A DNA stretch of 64,000 bases, taken from positions 13,897,013-13,961,012 of the forward strand of contig JARWKL010000007.1 of the NCBI GenBank assembly GCA_029961685.1. The letters are read 5' to 3'. The position numbers and the translations under genes were made by a program. Below, one piece after another: positions 47,435 to 61,553 of this stretch; position 1 is the stretch's first letter, and every line of letters begins with the position of its first letter. This DNA is from Aristolochia californica. Taxonomy: Eukaryota; Streptophyta; Magnoliopsida; Piperales; Aristolochiaceae. A model generated the notes under the pieces. It searched no databases. It saw only the letters and a program-made list of their open reading frames with translations, and was not told the DNA's origin.

Positions 47435-49463
47435 CCAAAGAGTGTCTATAATTGTTAGGGATTGTAAGCACCTTTTCGTTTTTATATCTCAGGTTTTGCA
47501 ATCGTCGGGAAAAATGGGTTGCGGAGCAAAACAATACTGAGTGTTGAATTGCAATCCATAAGTCATTTCAAACAAAAAATATAGCCCGTTACGCATGATA
47601 AATCACATTACAATCATCTATGATTAATTATGTTACTTTTTTCCAAATGGGCAAAATAATGGCATGTTTGACTCGGGTTAAATATCCCATTGCAAGTTCA
47701 CTTGAGAATTTAATGAGCGTTTGTTATTCTCATTAAATTCTTTGCATCCATAGATTATTTTCATCTTTAACATGTTTCAAACATGCATATCCATTTTTAA
47801 AACATGTGTGGACGAAATCTCTTTCTTGCAAAATTCCAAGCTATTAGGGTTAAACTAGTGGAATTTCACAAAATTGGATAAAAAAACTTTTGTGTTCATT
47901 TTTGTTGGGTGAATAAATTTTCTTTATTTATATTTGTTGTTTTTTTTTAATTTTTTCCATACATCAACTATAAAATTTTCATTTTGTTGGAGACTTTTTG
48001 CATTGTTTGTTTTCGTGATGAAGGGAGAACGAAAAGTCAAAGTTTTGATTTAAGAAAAAAGTGTCCATCTAAAATGGAAAATCACAATGCACAATTGTAG
48101 GGAGAGATAATTCCAAAGAGTGTCTGTAATTTTTAGGGATTGTATGCTCTTTTTAGTTTTTATATCTCAGGTTTTGCAATCGTTGGGAAAAATTGGTGGC
48201 AGAGGATTTTTAACTGAGTGTTGAACTGCAATCCATAAGTCATTTCATACAAAAATACAGCTCGTTACGTAAGATAAATCATTTTACAATCATCTATGAT
48301 TGCTAGATCAAATTTTTGAAAATGGGCAAAATAATGACTAGTTAGACTCGGGTAAATATCCCACCCACGTTCACTTGAGAATTTAATGAGCATTTGTTAT
48401 TCTCTTTAAAAGCTTTGGATCCATAGGTCATTTGAATCTTTAACATGTTTTAAGCATGCATATCCATTATTAACAGTTGTGTAGAAAAAATCTCCTTCAT
48501 GTAAAATTCCAAGGTTAATAGGGTTGGACTAATGGAATTTCCCAAACTTGGATAACAAAACTTTTGTGTTCATTTGTGGTGTGTGAATAGATATTTTTTT
48601 TTACATTAGTTATTATTTTAAATATTTTCCACACATCAACTGTAATATTTTTATTTTGTTGTGATCCTTTTTGCCTTTTTTGTTTACGGGATGAAGGGGG
48701 AGCGAAAACTCAAAGTTCTAATTTAAAAAAAAAGTGTACATCTAAAATGGAAATGCACAATGCACAAATGTAGAGAGAGATATTTCCAAAGACTATCTGT
48801 ATGTTTTTAGGGATCGTATGCACTTTTTCATTTTTATATCTAAGGTTTTCCAATCGTGGGGAAATGGGGGAGGCAGGCGATTTTTAACTGAGTGTTGACT
48901 TCAAATCCATAAGTCATTTCTTATAAAAATATAGCCCGTCACGCATGACAAATCACTTTACAATCATTTATGATTGTTAGCTCTAACTTTTTTGAATATG
49001 GGCAAAATAATGGCTTGTTTGACTCGGGCAAATATCCCACCGCACGTTCTCTTGAGGTTTTAATGAGCGTTTGTTATTCTCTTTAAAAGCTTTGGATCCA
49101 CAGGTCATTTGAATCTTTAACATGTTTCGGGCATGCATATCCATTTTTAAAACATGTGTAAAAAAAAATCCCCTTCATGTAAAATTCCAACATATTAGTT
49201 TTGGACAAGTGGAATTTCCCAAACTTGGATAACAAAATTTTTGTGTTCATTTGTGGTGTGTGAATAAATTTTCTTCATTTAATTTTTTTATAGTTGTAAA
49301 CTTTTTCCGTATATCAACTATGAAATTTTCATTTTGCTGTGATCTATTTGCCTTTTTTGTTTACGGGATGAAGGGAGAGCGAAAAACTCAAAGTTTTGAT
49401 TGAAGAAAAATGTGTACATCTAAAACGGAAAAGCACAATGCACATATGAAGAGAGAGATAATT
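47435..49463 (+). repeat. HOR trimer A2-B2-C
   Basis: A2 47435-48112, B2 48113-48785, C 48786-49463. Total 2029 bp, the longest normal-order trimer. Extra bases come from T-run length changes (TTGTTTTTTTTTAATT-like in A2, GTATGTTTTTAGGG in C). Confidence 0.86.
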
Positions 49464-52162
49464 CCAAATAGTGTCTGTAATTTTTAGGGATTGTAAGCAC
49501 CATTTCATTTTTATATCTCAGGTTTTGCAATCGTCGGGAAAAATGGGTTGCGGAGCAAAACAAAATTGAGTGTTGAATTGCAATCCATAAGTCATTTCAT
49601 ACAAAAATATAGCCCGTTATGCATGATAAATCACATTAAAATCATCTATGATTAATTATGTCAATTTTTTGCAAATGGGCAAAATAATGGCATGTTTGAC
49701 TCGGGTTAAATATCCCACTGCAAATTCACTTGAGAATTTAATGAGCGTTTGTTATTCTCATTAAATGCTTTGAATCCATAGCTCATTTGCATCTTTAACA
49801 TGTTTCAAACATGCATATCAATTTTTAAAACATGTGTGGAGAAAATCTCTTTCTTGCAAAATTCTAAGCTATTAGGGTTAAACTAGTGGAATTTCCCAAA
49901 ATGAGTTACCAAAACTTTTGTGTTCATTTGTGTTGGGTGCATAAATTTTCATTATTTATATTTGTTGTTGTTTTAATTTTTTTCCATACATCAACTATAA
50001 AATTTTCATTTTGTTGTGATCCTATTTGCCTTGTTTGTTTTCGGGATGAAGGGAGAGCGAAAAGTGAAAGTTTTGATTTAAGAAAAAAGTGTATGGCTAA
50101 AATGGAAAATCACAATGCACAATTGTAGGGAGAGATAATTCAAAAGAGTGTCTGTAATTTTTATGGATTGTAAGCTCTTTTTAGTTTTTATATCTCAAGT
50201 TTTGAAATCGTCGGGAAAAATTGGTGGTAGAGGATTTTTAACTGAGTGTTAAAATGCAATCCATAAGTCATTTCATACAAAAATATAGCCAGTTACACAT
50301 GATAAATCTCTTTTCAATAATCTATGATTGCTTGATGAAATTTTTGAAAATGGGCAAACTAATGACTTGTTAGACTCGGGTAAATATCCCACCGCACATT
50401 CACTTGAGAATTTATTGAGCGTTTGTTATTCTCTTTAAAAGCTTTGGATCCATAGGTCATTTGAATCTTTAGCATGTTTCAAGCATGCATATCCATTTTT
50501 AAAACATGTGTAGAAAAAATCTCCTTCATGTAAAATTCCAAGCTTAATAGGGTTGGGGTAATGGAATTTCCACAACTTGGATAACAAAACTTTTGTGTTC
50601 ATTTGTGGTGTGTGAATAGATATTTTTTATTTACATTAGTTATTATTTTAAATATTTGCCACACATCAACTATAAAATTTTTATTTTATTGGGATCCTTT
50701 TTGCATTTTTGATTTATGGGATGAAGGGGGAGCGAAAACTCAAAGTTCTGATTTAAGAAAAAAGTGTACATCTAAAATGGAAATGCACAATGCAAAAATG
50801 TAGAGAGAGATATTTCCAAAGAGTGTCTGTATATTTTAGGGATCGTATGCACTTTTTTCTTTTTTCTATCTAAGGTTTTGCAATCGTCGGGAAATGGGGG
50901 AGGCGGGCGATTTTTAACGGAGTGTTGACTTGAAATCCATAAGTCATTTGTTAAAAAAATATAGCCCGTTATGCATGACAAATCACATTACAATCATCTA
51001 TGATTAATTATGTTAGCTTTTTGCAAATGGGAAAAATAATGGCATGTTTTACTCGGGTAAATATCCCACCGCAAGTTCACTTGAGAATTGAATGAGCATT
51101 TGTTATTCTCTTTAAAAGCTTTGCATCCATAGCTCATTTGCATCTTTAACATGTTTCAAACATGCATATCCATTTTTGAAACATGTGTGGACGAAATCTC
51201 TTTCTTGCAAAATTCCAAGCTATTAGGGTTAAACTAGTGGAATTTCCCAAAATTGGATAACAAAACTTTTGTGTTCATTAGTGTTTGGTGAATAAATTTT
51301 CTTTATTTATATTTGTTGTTGTTTTAAATTTTTTCCATACATCAACTATAAAATTTTCATTTTGTTGTGGGCTTTTTGCCTTGTTTGTTTTCGGGATGAA
51401 GGGAGAGCGAAAAGTCAAAGTTTTGATTTAAGAAAAAAGTGTCCATCTAAAAGGGAAAATCACAATGCACAATTGTAGGGAGAGATAATTCCAAAGAGTG
51501 TCTGTAATTTTTAGGGATTGTAAGCTCTTTTTAGTTTTTATATCTCAGGTTTTGCAATCGTCGGGAAAAATTGGTGGCAGAGGATTTTTAATTGAGTGTT
51601 GAACTGCAATCCATAAGTCATTTCATACAAAAATACAGCCCGTTACGCATGACAAATCACTTTACAATCATCTATGATTGTTAGCTCAACGTTTTCAATA
51701 TGGGCTAAATAATGGCTTGTTTGACTCGGGCAAATATCCCACCGCACGTTCACTTGAGAATTTAATGAGCGTTTGTTATTCTCTTTAAAAGCTTTGGATC
51801 CAAAGGTCATTTAAATCCTCAACATGTTTCTGGCATGCATATCCATTTTTAAAACATGTGTAAAAAATATCCTTCATGTAAAATTCCAAGATATTGGTTT
51901 TGGACTAGTGGAATTTCCCAAACTTGGATAACAAAACTTTTGTGTTCATTTGTGGTGTGAGAATAAATTTTCTTCATTTAATTTTTTTATATTTTTAAAA
52001 TTTTTCCGTACATCAACTATGAAATTTTCATTTTTCTGTGATCGATTTGCATTTTTTGTTTACGGGATGAAGGGAGAACGAAAAACTCGAAGTTTCGAAT
52101 TAGGAAAAATTTGTACATCTAAAACGAAAATGCACAATGCACATACGTAGAGAGAGATAATT
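49464..52162 (+). repeat. Four-monomer unit: A2, B, C/A, B/C
   Basis: A2 49464-50140, B 50141-50815, C/A hybrid 50816-51490 and B/C hybrid 51491-52162. The C/A hybrid is C up to ATGCATGACAAATC, then A from about 50984 (CACATTACAATC, ATTAATTATGTTAGC). The B/C hybrid is B up to ATACAGCCCG, then C from about 51650 (TGACAAATCAC, TTGTTAGCTCAAC). The two exchanges are consecutive and each keeps register. Confidence 0.84.
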
Positions 52163-55100
52163 CCAAAGAGTGTCTGTAATTTTTAGGGATTGTAAGCACA
52201 TTTTCGTTTTTAAATCTCAGGTTTTGCAATCGTTGGGAAAAATGGGTTGCGGAGCAAAACAAAACTGAGTGTTGAATTGCAATCCATAAGTCATTCATAC
52301 AAAAATATAGCCCATTACGCATGATAAATCACATTACAATTATCTATGATTAATTAAGTAAATTTTTTGCAAAGGGGCAAAATAATGGCATGTTTGACTC
52401 GAGTTAAATATCCCACCGCAAGTTCACTTGAGAATTTAATGAGCGTTTGTTATTCTCTTTATATGCTTTGCATCCATAGCTCATTTGCATCTTTAACATG
52501 TTTCAAACATGCATATCCATTTTTAAAACATGTGTGGACGAAATCTCTTTCTTGTAAAATTCTAAGCTATTAGGGTTAAACTAGTGGAATTTCCCAAAAT
52601 GGGTTAACAAAACTTTTGTGTTCATTTGTGTTGGGTGAATAAATTTTCTTTATTTATATTTGTTGTTGTTTCAAATTTTTTCCATACATCAACTATAAAA
52701 TTTTCATTTTGTTGTAGGTTTTTTGCCTTGTTTGTTTTCGGGATGAAGGGAGAGCGAAAAGTCAAAGTTTTGATTTAAGAAAAAAGTGTATATGTAAAAT
52801 GGAAAAGCACAATGCACAATTGTAGGGAGAGATAATTCCAAAGAGTGTCTATAATTTTTATGGATTGTAAGCTCTTTTTAGTTTTTATATCTCAGGTTTT
52901 GCAATCGTCGGGAAAAATTGGTGGCAGAGGATTTTTAACTGAGTGTTGAATTGCAATCCATAAGTTATTTAATACAAAAATATAGCTCGTTACGCATGAT
53001 AAATCACTTTACAATCATCTATTATTGCTAGATCAAATTTTTGAAAATGGGCAAAATAATGACTAGTTAGACTCGGGTAAATATCCCACCCCACGTTCAC
53101 TTGAGAATTTAATGAGCATTTGTTATTCTCTTTAAAAGCTTTGGATCCATAGGTCATTTGAATCTTTAACATGTTTTAAGCATGCATATCCCTTTTTAAC
53201 ATATGTGTAGAAAAAATCTCCTTCATGTAAAATTCCAAGCTTAATAGGGTTGGACTAATGGAATTTTCCAAACTTGGATAACAAAACTTTTGTGTTCATT
53301 TGTGTTGTGTGAATAGATATTTTTTTTTACGTTAGTTATTATTTTAAATATTTTCCACACATACTCTATAAAATTTTTATTTTGTTGTGATCCTTTTTGC
53401 CTTTTTTGTTTACGGGATGAAGGGGGAGCGAAAACTCAAAGTTCTCATTTAAGAAAAAAGTGTACATCTAAAATGGAATTGCACAATTCAAAAATGTAGA
53501 GAGTGATATTTCCAAAGAGTGTCTATATGTTTTTAGGGTTCGTATGCACTTTTTCTTTTTTATATCTAAGGTTTTGCAATCGTCGGGAAAAGGGGGAGGC
53601 AGGCGATTTTTAACAAAGTGTTGACTTCAAATCCATAAGTCATTTCTTATAAAAATATAGCCCGTTACGCATGACAAATCACTTTACAATCATCTATGAT
53701 TGTTAGCTCAACTTTTTAAATATGGGCAAAATAATGGCTTGTTTGACTCGGGCAAATATCCCATTGCACGTTCACTTGAGGTTTTAATGAGAGTTTGTTA
53801 TTCTCCTTAAAAGCTTTGGATCCATAGGTCATTTGAATCTTTACATGTCTCGGGCATGCATATCCATTTTTAAAACATGTGTAAAAAAAAATCCCCTTCA
53901 AGTAAAATTCCAAGATATTAGTTTTGTACTAGTGGAATTTCCCAAACTTGGACAACAAAACTTTTGTGTTCATTTGTGGTGTGTGAATAAATTTTCTTCA
54001 TTTAATTTTTTTATTATTTTAAACTTTTTTCGTACATCAACTATGAGCTTTCATTTTGCTGTGATCTATTTGCCTTTTTTGCTTATGGGATGAAGGGAGA
54101 GCGAAAAACTCGAAGTTTTGATTTAAGAAAAATGTGTACATCTAAAATGGAAAAGCACAATGCACAATTGTAGGGAGAGATAATTCCAAAGAGTGTCGAT
54201 AATTTTTAGGGATTGTAAGCTCTTTTTAGTTTTTATCTCTCAGGTTTTGTAATCGTCGGGAAAAATTGGTGGCAGAGGATTTTTTACTGAGTGTTGAATT
54301 GCAATCCATAAGTCATTTCATACAAAAATATAGCCCGTTACACATGATAAATCACTTTACAATCATCTATGATTGCTAGATCAAATTTTTGAAAATAGGC
54401 AAAATAATGACTTGTTAGACTCGGGTAAATATCCCACCGCACGTTGACTTGAGAATTTAATGAGCATTTGCTATTCCCTTTAAAAGCTTTGGATCCATAG
54501 GTCATTTGAATCTTTAACATGTTTCAAGCATGCATATCCATTTTTAAAACATGTGTAGAAAAAATCTCCTTCATGTAAAATTCCAAGCTTAATGGGGTTG
54601 GACTAATGGAATTTCCCAAACTTGGATAACAAAACTTTTGTGTTCATTTGTGGTGTGTGAATAGATATTTTTTATTTACATTAGTTATTATTTTAAATAT
54701 TTCCACACATCAACTATAAATTTTTTATTTTATTGGGATCCTTTTTGACTTTTTTGTTTCGGGATGAAGGGGGAGCGAAAACTCAAAGTTCTTATTTAAG
54801 AAAAAAGTGTACATCTAAAATAGAAATGCACAATGCACAAATGTAGAGAGAGATATTTCCAAAGAGTGTCTATATGTTTTACGGATCGTATGCACTTTTT
54901 CTTTTTTATATCTACGGTTTTGCAATCGTCAAGAAACGGGGGAGGCTGGCGATTTTTAACTGAGTGTTGACTTCAAATCCATAAGTCATTCTTATAAAAA
55001 TATAGCCCATTACGCATGATAAATCACTTTACGATCATCTATGATTGTTAGCTCAACTTTTTGAATATGGGCAAAATAATGGCTTGCTTGACTCGGGCAA

Positions 55101-55530
55101 ATTTCCCACCGCACGTTCACTTGAGAATATAATGAGCGTTTGTTATTCTCTTTAAATGCTTTAGATCCATAGGTCATTTGAATCTTTAACATGTTTTGGC
55201 ATGCATATCCATTTTTAAAACATGTGTAGAAAAAATCCCCTTCATGAAAAATTCCAAGATATTAGTTTTGGACTAGTGGAATTTGCCAAACTTGGATAAC
55301 AAAACTTTTGTGTTCATTTGTGGTGTGTGAATAAATTTTCTTCATTTAATTTTTTTATTGTTTTAAACTTTTTCCGAACATCAACTACGAAATTTTCATA
55401 TTGTTGTGATCTATTTGCCTTTTTTGTTTACGGGATGAAGGGAGAGTGAAAAACTCGAAGTTTTGATTTAAGAAAAATGTGTACATCTAAAACGGAAATG
55501 CACAATGGACATATGTAGAGAGTGATAATT
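52163..55530 (+). repeat. Five-monomer unit: A2, B2, C with A tail, B2, C
   Basis: A2 52163-52837, B2 52838-53511, C with A tail 53512-54185, B2 54186-54858, C 54859-55530. The A-like tail (GGAAAAGCACAATGC, ACAATTGTAGGGAGAG) on the third monomer explains why B rather than A follows. ACTATGAGCTTTC marks kinship of 53512-54185 with 45414-46085. Confidence 0.84.
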
Positions 55531-57536
55531 CCAAAGAGTGTCTGTAATTTTTAGGGATTGTAAGCACTTTTTCGTTTTTATATCTCAGGTTTTGCAATCA
55601 TAGGGAAAAATGGGTTGCGGAGGATTTTTAACTGAGTATTGAATTGTAATCCATAAGTCATTTATACAAAAATATAGCCCGTTACGCATGATAAATCACA
55701 TTACAATCATCTATGATTAATTATGTCAGCTTTTTGCAAATGGGCAAAATAATGGCATGTTTGACTCAGGTAAATATCCCACCGCAAGTTCACTTGAGAA
55801 TTTAATGAGCGTTTGTTATTCTCTTTAAAAGTTTTGCATCCATAGCTCATTTGCATCTTTAACATGTTTCAAACATGCATATCCATTTTTAAAACATGTG
55901 TGGATGAAATCTCTATCTTGCAAAATTCCAAGCTATTAGGGTTAAACTAGTGGAACTTCCCAAAATTGGATAACAAAACGTTTGTGTTCGTTGGGTGAAT
56001 AAATTTTCTTTATTTATATTTGTTATTATTTTAAATTTTTTCCATACATCAACTATAAAATTTTCATTTTGTTGTAAGCTTTTTGCATTGTTTGTTTTTA
56101 GGATGAAGGGAGAGCGAAAAGTAAAAGTTTTGATTTAAGAAAAAAGTGTACATCTAAAATGGAAAAGCACAATGCACAATTGTAGGGAGAGATAATTCCA
56201 AAGATTGTCAGTAATTTTTAGGGATTGTAAGATCTTTTTAGTTTTTATATCTCAGGTTTTGCTATCGTCGGAAAAATTGGTGGCAGAGGATTTTTAACTG
56301 AGCAATCCATAAGTCATTTCATACAAAAATATAGCCCGTTACACATGATAAATCAGTTTACAATCATCTATGATTGTTAGATCAAATTTTTTAAAATGGG
56401 CAAAATAATGACTTGTTAGACTCGGGTAAATATCCTACCACACGTTCACTTGAGAATTTAATGAGCGTTCTTTTATTCTCTTTAAAAGCTTTCGATCCAT
56501 AGGTCATTTGAATCTTTAACATGTTTCAAGCACGCATATCCATTTTTAAAACATGTGTAGAAAAAATCTCCTTCATGTAAAATTCCAAGCTTAATAGGGT
56601 TGGACTAATGGAATTTCCCAAACTTGGATAACAAAACTTTTGTGTTCATTTGTGGTGTGTGAATAGATATTTTTTATTTACATTAGTTATTATTTTAAAT
56701 ATTTTCCACACATCAACTATAAAATTTTTATTTTGTTGTGATCCTTTTTGCCTTTTTTATTTACGGGATGAAGGGGGAGCGAAAACTCAAAGTTCTGATT
56801 TAAGAAAAACGTGTACATCTAAAATGGAAATGCACACAGCACAAATGTAGAGAAAGATATTTCCAAAGAGTGTCTATATGTTTTAGGGATTGTATGCAGT
56901 CTTTTGTTTTTATATATAAGGTTTTGCAATCATCGGGAAACGGGGGAGGTGGGCAATTTTTAATTGAGTGTTGACTTCAAATCCATAAGTCATTTCTTAC
57001 AAAAATTTAGCCCGTTATGCATGACAAATCACTTTTCAATCATCTATGATAGTTAGCTCAACTTTTTGAATATGGGCAAAATAATGGCTTGTTTGACTCG
57101 GGCAAATATCCCACCGCACGTTCACTGTAGAATTTAAAGAGCATTTGTTATTCTCTTTAAAAGCTTTGGATCCATAGGTCATTTGAATCTTTAACATGTT
57201 TCTGGCATGCATATCCATTTTTAAAACATTTGTAGAAAAAATCCCCTTCATGTAAAATTCCAAGATATTAGTTTTGGACTAGTGGAATTTCCAAAACATG
57301 GATAACAAAACTTTTGCGTTCATTTGTGGTGTGTGAATAAATTTTCTTTATTTACTTTTTTTATTTTTTTAAACTTTTGCCGTACATCAACTATGAAATT
57401 TTCATTTTGCTGTGATCTATTTGCCTTTTATGTTTACGGGATGAAGGGAGAGCGAAAAAATTGAAGTTTTGATTTAAGAAAAATGTGTTTATCTAAAATG
57501 GAAATGCACAATGCACATATGTAGACAGACATAATT
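55531..57536 (+). repeat. HOR trimer A-B-C
   Basis: A 55531-56197 (667 bp; a few bases lost in TTTGTGTTCGTTGGG), B 56198-56862 (665 bp; ACTGAGCAATCC lacks about 10 bp), C 56863-57536. This is the first trimer with domain-I style A and B states after the scrambled region. Confidence 0.86.
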
Positions 57537-59533
57537 CCAAAGGGTATTTGTAATTTTTAGGGATTGTAAGCACCTTTTCGTTTTTATATCTCAGGTTTTG
57601 CAATCGTCGGGAAAAATGGGTTGCAGTGGATTTTTAACTGAGTGTTGAATTGCAATCCACAAGTCATTTTATTCAAAAATATAGCCTGTTACGCATGATA
57701 AATCAAATTACAATCATCTATGATTAATTATGTCTGCTTTTTGAAAATGGGCAAAATAATGGCATGTTTGACTCGGGTAAATATCCCACTGCAAGTTCAC
57801 TTGAGAATTTAATGAACGTTTGTTATTCTCTTTAAAAGATTTGAATCCATAGCTCATTTGCATCTTTAACATGTTTTAAACATGCATATCCATTTTTATA
57901 ATATGTGTGGACGAAATCTCTTTCTTGCAAAATTCCAAGCTATTGGGTTAAACTAGTGGAATTTCCCAAAAGTGGATAACAAAAATTTTGTGTTCATTTG
58001 TGTTGGGTGAATAAATTTTCTTTATTTATATTTGTTATTGTTTTAAATTTTTTCCATACATCAACTATAAAATTTTCATTTTGTTGTAAGCATTTTGCCT
58101 TGTTTGTTTTCGGGATGAAGGGAGAGCAAAAAGACAAAGTTTTGATTTAAGAAAAAAGTGTTCATCTAAAATGGATAAGCACAATGCACAATTGTAGGGA
58201 GAGATAATTCCAAACAGCATCTCTAATTTTTAGGGATTGAAAGCTCTTTTTAGTTTTTATATCTTAGGTTTTGCAATCGTCGGGAAAAATTGGTGGCAGA
58301 GGATTTGAGTGTTGAATTGCAATCCATAAGTGATTTCATACAAAAATATAAATCGTTACGCATGATAAATCATTTTACAATCATCTATGATTGTTAGATC
58401 TAATTTTTGAAAATGGGCAAAATAATGACTTGTTAGACTCGGGTAAATATCCCACCGCACGTTCACTTGAGAATTTAATGAGCGTTTGTTATTCTCTTTA
58501 AAATCTTTGGATCCATAAGTCATTTGAATCTTTAACATGTTTCAAGCATGCATATCCATTTTTAAAACATGTGTTGAAATAATCTCCTTCACGTAAAATT
58601 CCAAGCTTAATAGGGTTGGACTAAGGGAATTTCCCAAACTTGGATAACAAAACTTTTGTGTTCATTTGTGGTGTGTGAATAGTTATTTTATATTTACATT
58701 AGTTATTATTTTAAATATTTTCCACACATCAACTATAAAATTTTTATTTTGTTGTGATCTTTTTTGCCTTTTTTGTGTACGAGATGAAGGGGGAGCGAAA
58801 ACTCAAAGTTTTATTTAAGAGAAAAGTGTACATCTAAAATGGAAATGCAAAATGCACAAATGTAGAGAGAGATATTTCCAAAGAGTGTCTGTATGTTTTA
58901 GGGATCGTATGCACTTTTTCGTTTTTATAGCTAAGGTTTAGCAATCGTTGGGAAACGGGGGAGGCGGGCGATTTTTAACTAAGTGTTGACTTCAAATCCA
59001 TAAGTCATTTCTTACAAAAATATAGCCCGTTAAACATGACAAATTATTTTTCAATCATCTATGATTGTTAGCTCAACTTTTTGAATATGGGCAAAATAAT
59101 GGCTTGTTTGACTCGGGCAAATATCCCGCCGCAGGTTCACTTGAGAATTTAATGAGCGTTTGTTATTATCTTTAAAAGCATTGGATCCATAGGTCATTTG
59201 AATCTTTAACATGTTTCTGGCATGCATATCCATTTTTAAAACATGTGTGTAAAATTCTAAGATATTAGTTTTGGACTTGTGGAATTTCCCAAACTTGGAT
59301 AACAAAACTATTGGGTTCATTTGTGGTGTGTGAATAAATTTTCTTCATTTAATTTTTTTATTGTTTTAAACTTTTTCCGTACATCAACTATGAAATTTTC
59401 ATTTTGCTGTGATCTATTTGCCTTTTTTGTTTTCGGGATGAAGGGAGAGTGAAAAACTCGAAGTTTTGATTTAAGAAAAATGTGTACATCTAAAACGAAA
59501 ATGCACAATGCACATATGTAGAGATAGATAATT
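57537..59533 (+). repeat. HOR trimer A-B-C
   Basis: A 57537-58209, B 58210-58877 (GGATTTGAGTGTTG lacks about 8 bp), C 58878-59533 (656 bp). In C about 18 bp are missing at 59240-59250, where CATGTGTGTAAAATTC replaces the GTAGAAAAAATCTCC stretch. This also shifts the frame of the recurring minus-strand open frame. Confidence 0.86.
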
Positions 59534-61553
59534 TCAAAGTGTGTCTGTAACTTTTAGGGATTGTAAGCACCTTTCCGTTTTTATATCTCAGGTTTTGCAA
59601 TCGTCAGGAAAAATGGGTTGCGGAGGATTTTTAACTGAGTGTTGAATTGCAATCCATAAGTCATTTCATAAAAAAACATAGCCCGTTACACATGATAAAT
59701 CACATTACAATCATCTATGATTAATTATGTCAGCTTTTTGAAAATGGGCAAAATAATGGCATGTTTGACTCGGGTAAATATCCCACCGCAAGTTCACTTG
59801 GGAATTTAATGAACGTTTGTTATTCTCTTTAAAACCTTTGCATCCATAGCTCTTTTGCATCGTTAACATGTTTCAAACATGCATATCCATTTTTGAAACA
59901 TGTGTGGACAAATCTCTTTCTTGCAAAATTCCAAGCTATTAGGGTTAAACTAGTGGAATTTCCCAAAATTGGATAACAAAACTTTTGTGTTCATTTGTGA
60001 AGGTTGAATAAATTTTCTTTATTTATATTTGTTGTTGTTTTAAATTTTTTCCATACATCAACTATAAAATTTTCATTTTGTTGTAGGCTTTTTGCCTTGT
60101 TTGTTTTCGGGAGGAAGGGAGAGCGAAAAGTCAAAGTTTTGATTTAAGAAAAAAGTGTACATGTAAAATGGAAAAGCACAATGCACAATTGTAGGGAGAG
60201 ATAATTCCAAAGAGTGTCTGTAATTTTTAGGGATTGTAAGCTCTTTTTAGTTTTTATATCTCAGGTTTTGCAATCGTCGGGAAAAATTGATGGCAGAGGA
60301 TTTTTAAGTGAGTGTTGAATTGCAATCCATAAGTACTTTCATACAAAAATAAAGCCCCTTACGCATGATAAATCACTTTACAATCATCTATGATTGTTAG
60401 ATCAAATTTTTGAAAATGGGAAAATAATGACTTGTTAGACTCGGGTAAAAATCCCACCGCACGTTCACTTGAGAATTTAATGAGTGTTTGTTATTCTCTT
60501 TAAAAGCTTTGGATCCATAGGTCATTTGAATCTTTAACATGTTTGAAGCATGCATATCCATTTTTAAAACATGTGTAGAAAAAATCTCCTTCATGTAAAA
60601 TTCCAAGCTTGATATGGTTGGACTAATGGAATTTCCCAAACTTGGATAACAAAACTTTTGTGTTCATTTGTGGTGTGTGAATAGATAATTTTTATTTACA
60701 TTAGTTATTGTTTTAAAAATTTTCCGCACATCAACTATAAAATTTTTATTTTGTTGTGATCTTTTTTGCCTTTTTTGTTTACGGGATGAAGGGGGAGCGA
60801 AAACTCAAAGTTCTGATTTAAGAAAAAAGTGTACATTTAAATTGGAAATGCACAATGCACAAATGTAGAGAGAGATATTTCCAAAGAGTGTCTGTATGTT
60901 TTAGGGATCGTATGCACTCTTTGATTTTTATATCTAAGGTTTTGCAATCGTCGGGAAACGGGGGAGGCGGGCGATTTTTAACTGAGTGTTGACTTCAAAT
61001 CCATAAGTCATTTCCTACAAAAATATAGCCCGTTACGCATGACAAATCACTTTACAATCATCTATGATTATTAGCTCAACTTTTTGAATATGGGCAAAAT
61101 AATGGCTTGTTTGACTCGGGCAAATATCCCATAGAACGTTCACTTGAGAATTTAATGAGAGTTTGTTATTCTTTTTAAAAGCTTTGGATCCATAGGTCAT
61201 TTGAATCTTTAACATGTTTCTGGCATGCATGTCCATTTTAAAAACATGTGTAGAAAAAATCTCCTTCATGTAAAATTCCATGATATTTGTTTTGGACTAG
61301 TGGAATTTCCCAAACTTGGATAACGAAACTTTTGTGTTCATTTGTGGTGTGCAAATAAATTTTCTTCATTTACTTTTTTTATTGTTTAAACTTTTTCCGT
61401 ACATCAACTATGGAATTTTCATTATGCTGTGATCTATTTGCCTTCTTTGTTTACGGGATGACGGGAGAGTGAAAAACTCGATGTTTTGATTTAAGCAAAA
61501 TGTGTACATCTAAAACGCAAATGCACAATGCACATATGTAGAGAGAGATAATT
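59534..61553 (+). repeat. HOR trimer A-B-C
   Basis: A 59534-60206, B 60207-60880, C 60881-61553. Total 2020 bp. CCCATAGAACGTTC in C resembles CCCACAGAACGTTC in the C at 62230, another sign of recent copying. Confidence 0.87.

Larger units (their letters stand above)
36987..55530. repeat. Domain II: scrambled array with A2/B2 subfamilies and chimeric monomers
   Basis: Trimer order breaks down here. Five C-to-B hybrids occur (36987, 37660, 38335, 41875, 42550), with two 162-bp deleted C monomers (39009, 43224) and several A/B, C/A and B/C mosaics. A monomers form a subfamily, A2. Its members have AAAACAAAACTGAG or a close variant instead of ATTTTTAACTGAG, and CGGGTTAAATATCC instead of CGGGTAAATATCC (39171, 41198, 43386, 47435, 49464, 52163). 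B monomers carry TTGCTAGATC (39849, 44063, 46086, 48113, 52838, 54186). Many B-type tails have TATTGGGATCC, an extra BamHI site. Domain edges are approximate. Confidence 0.8.
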
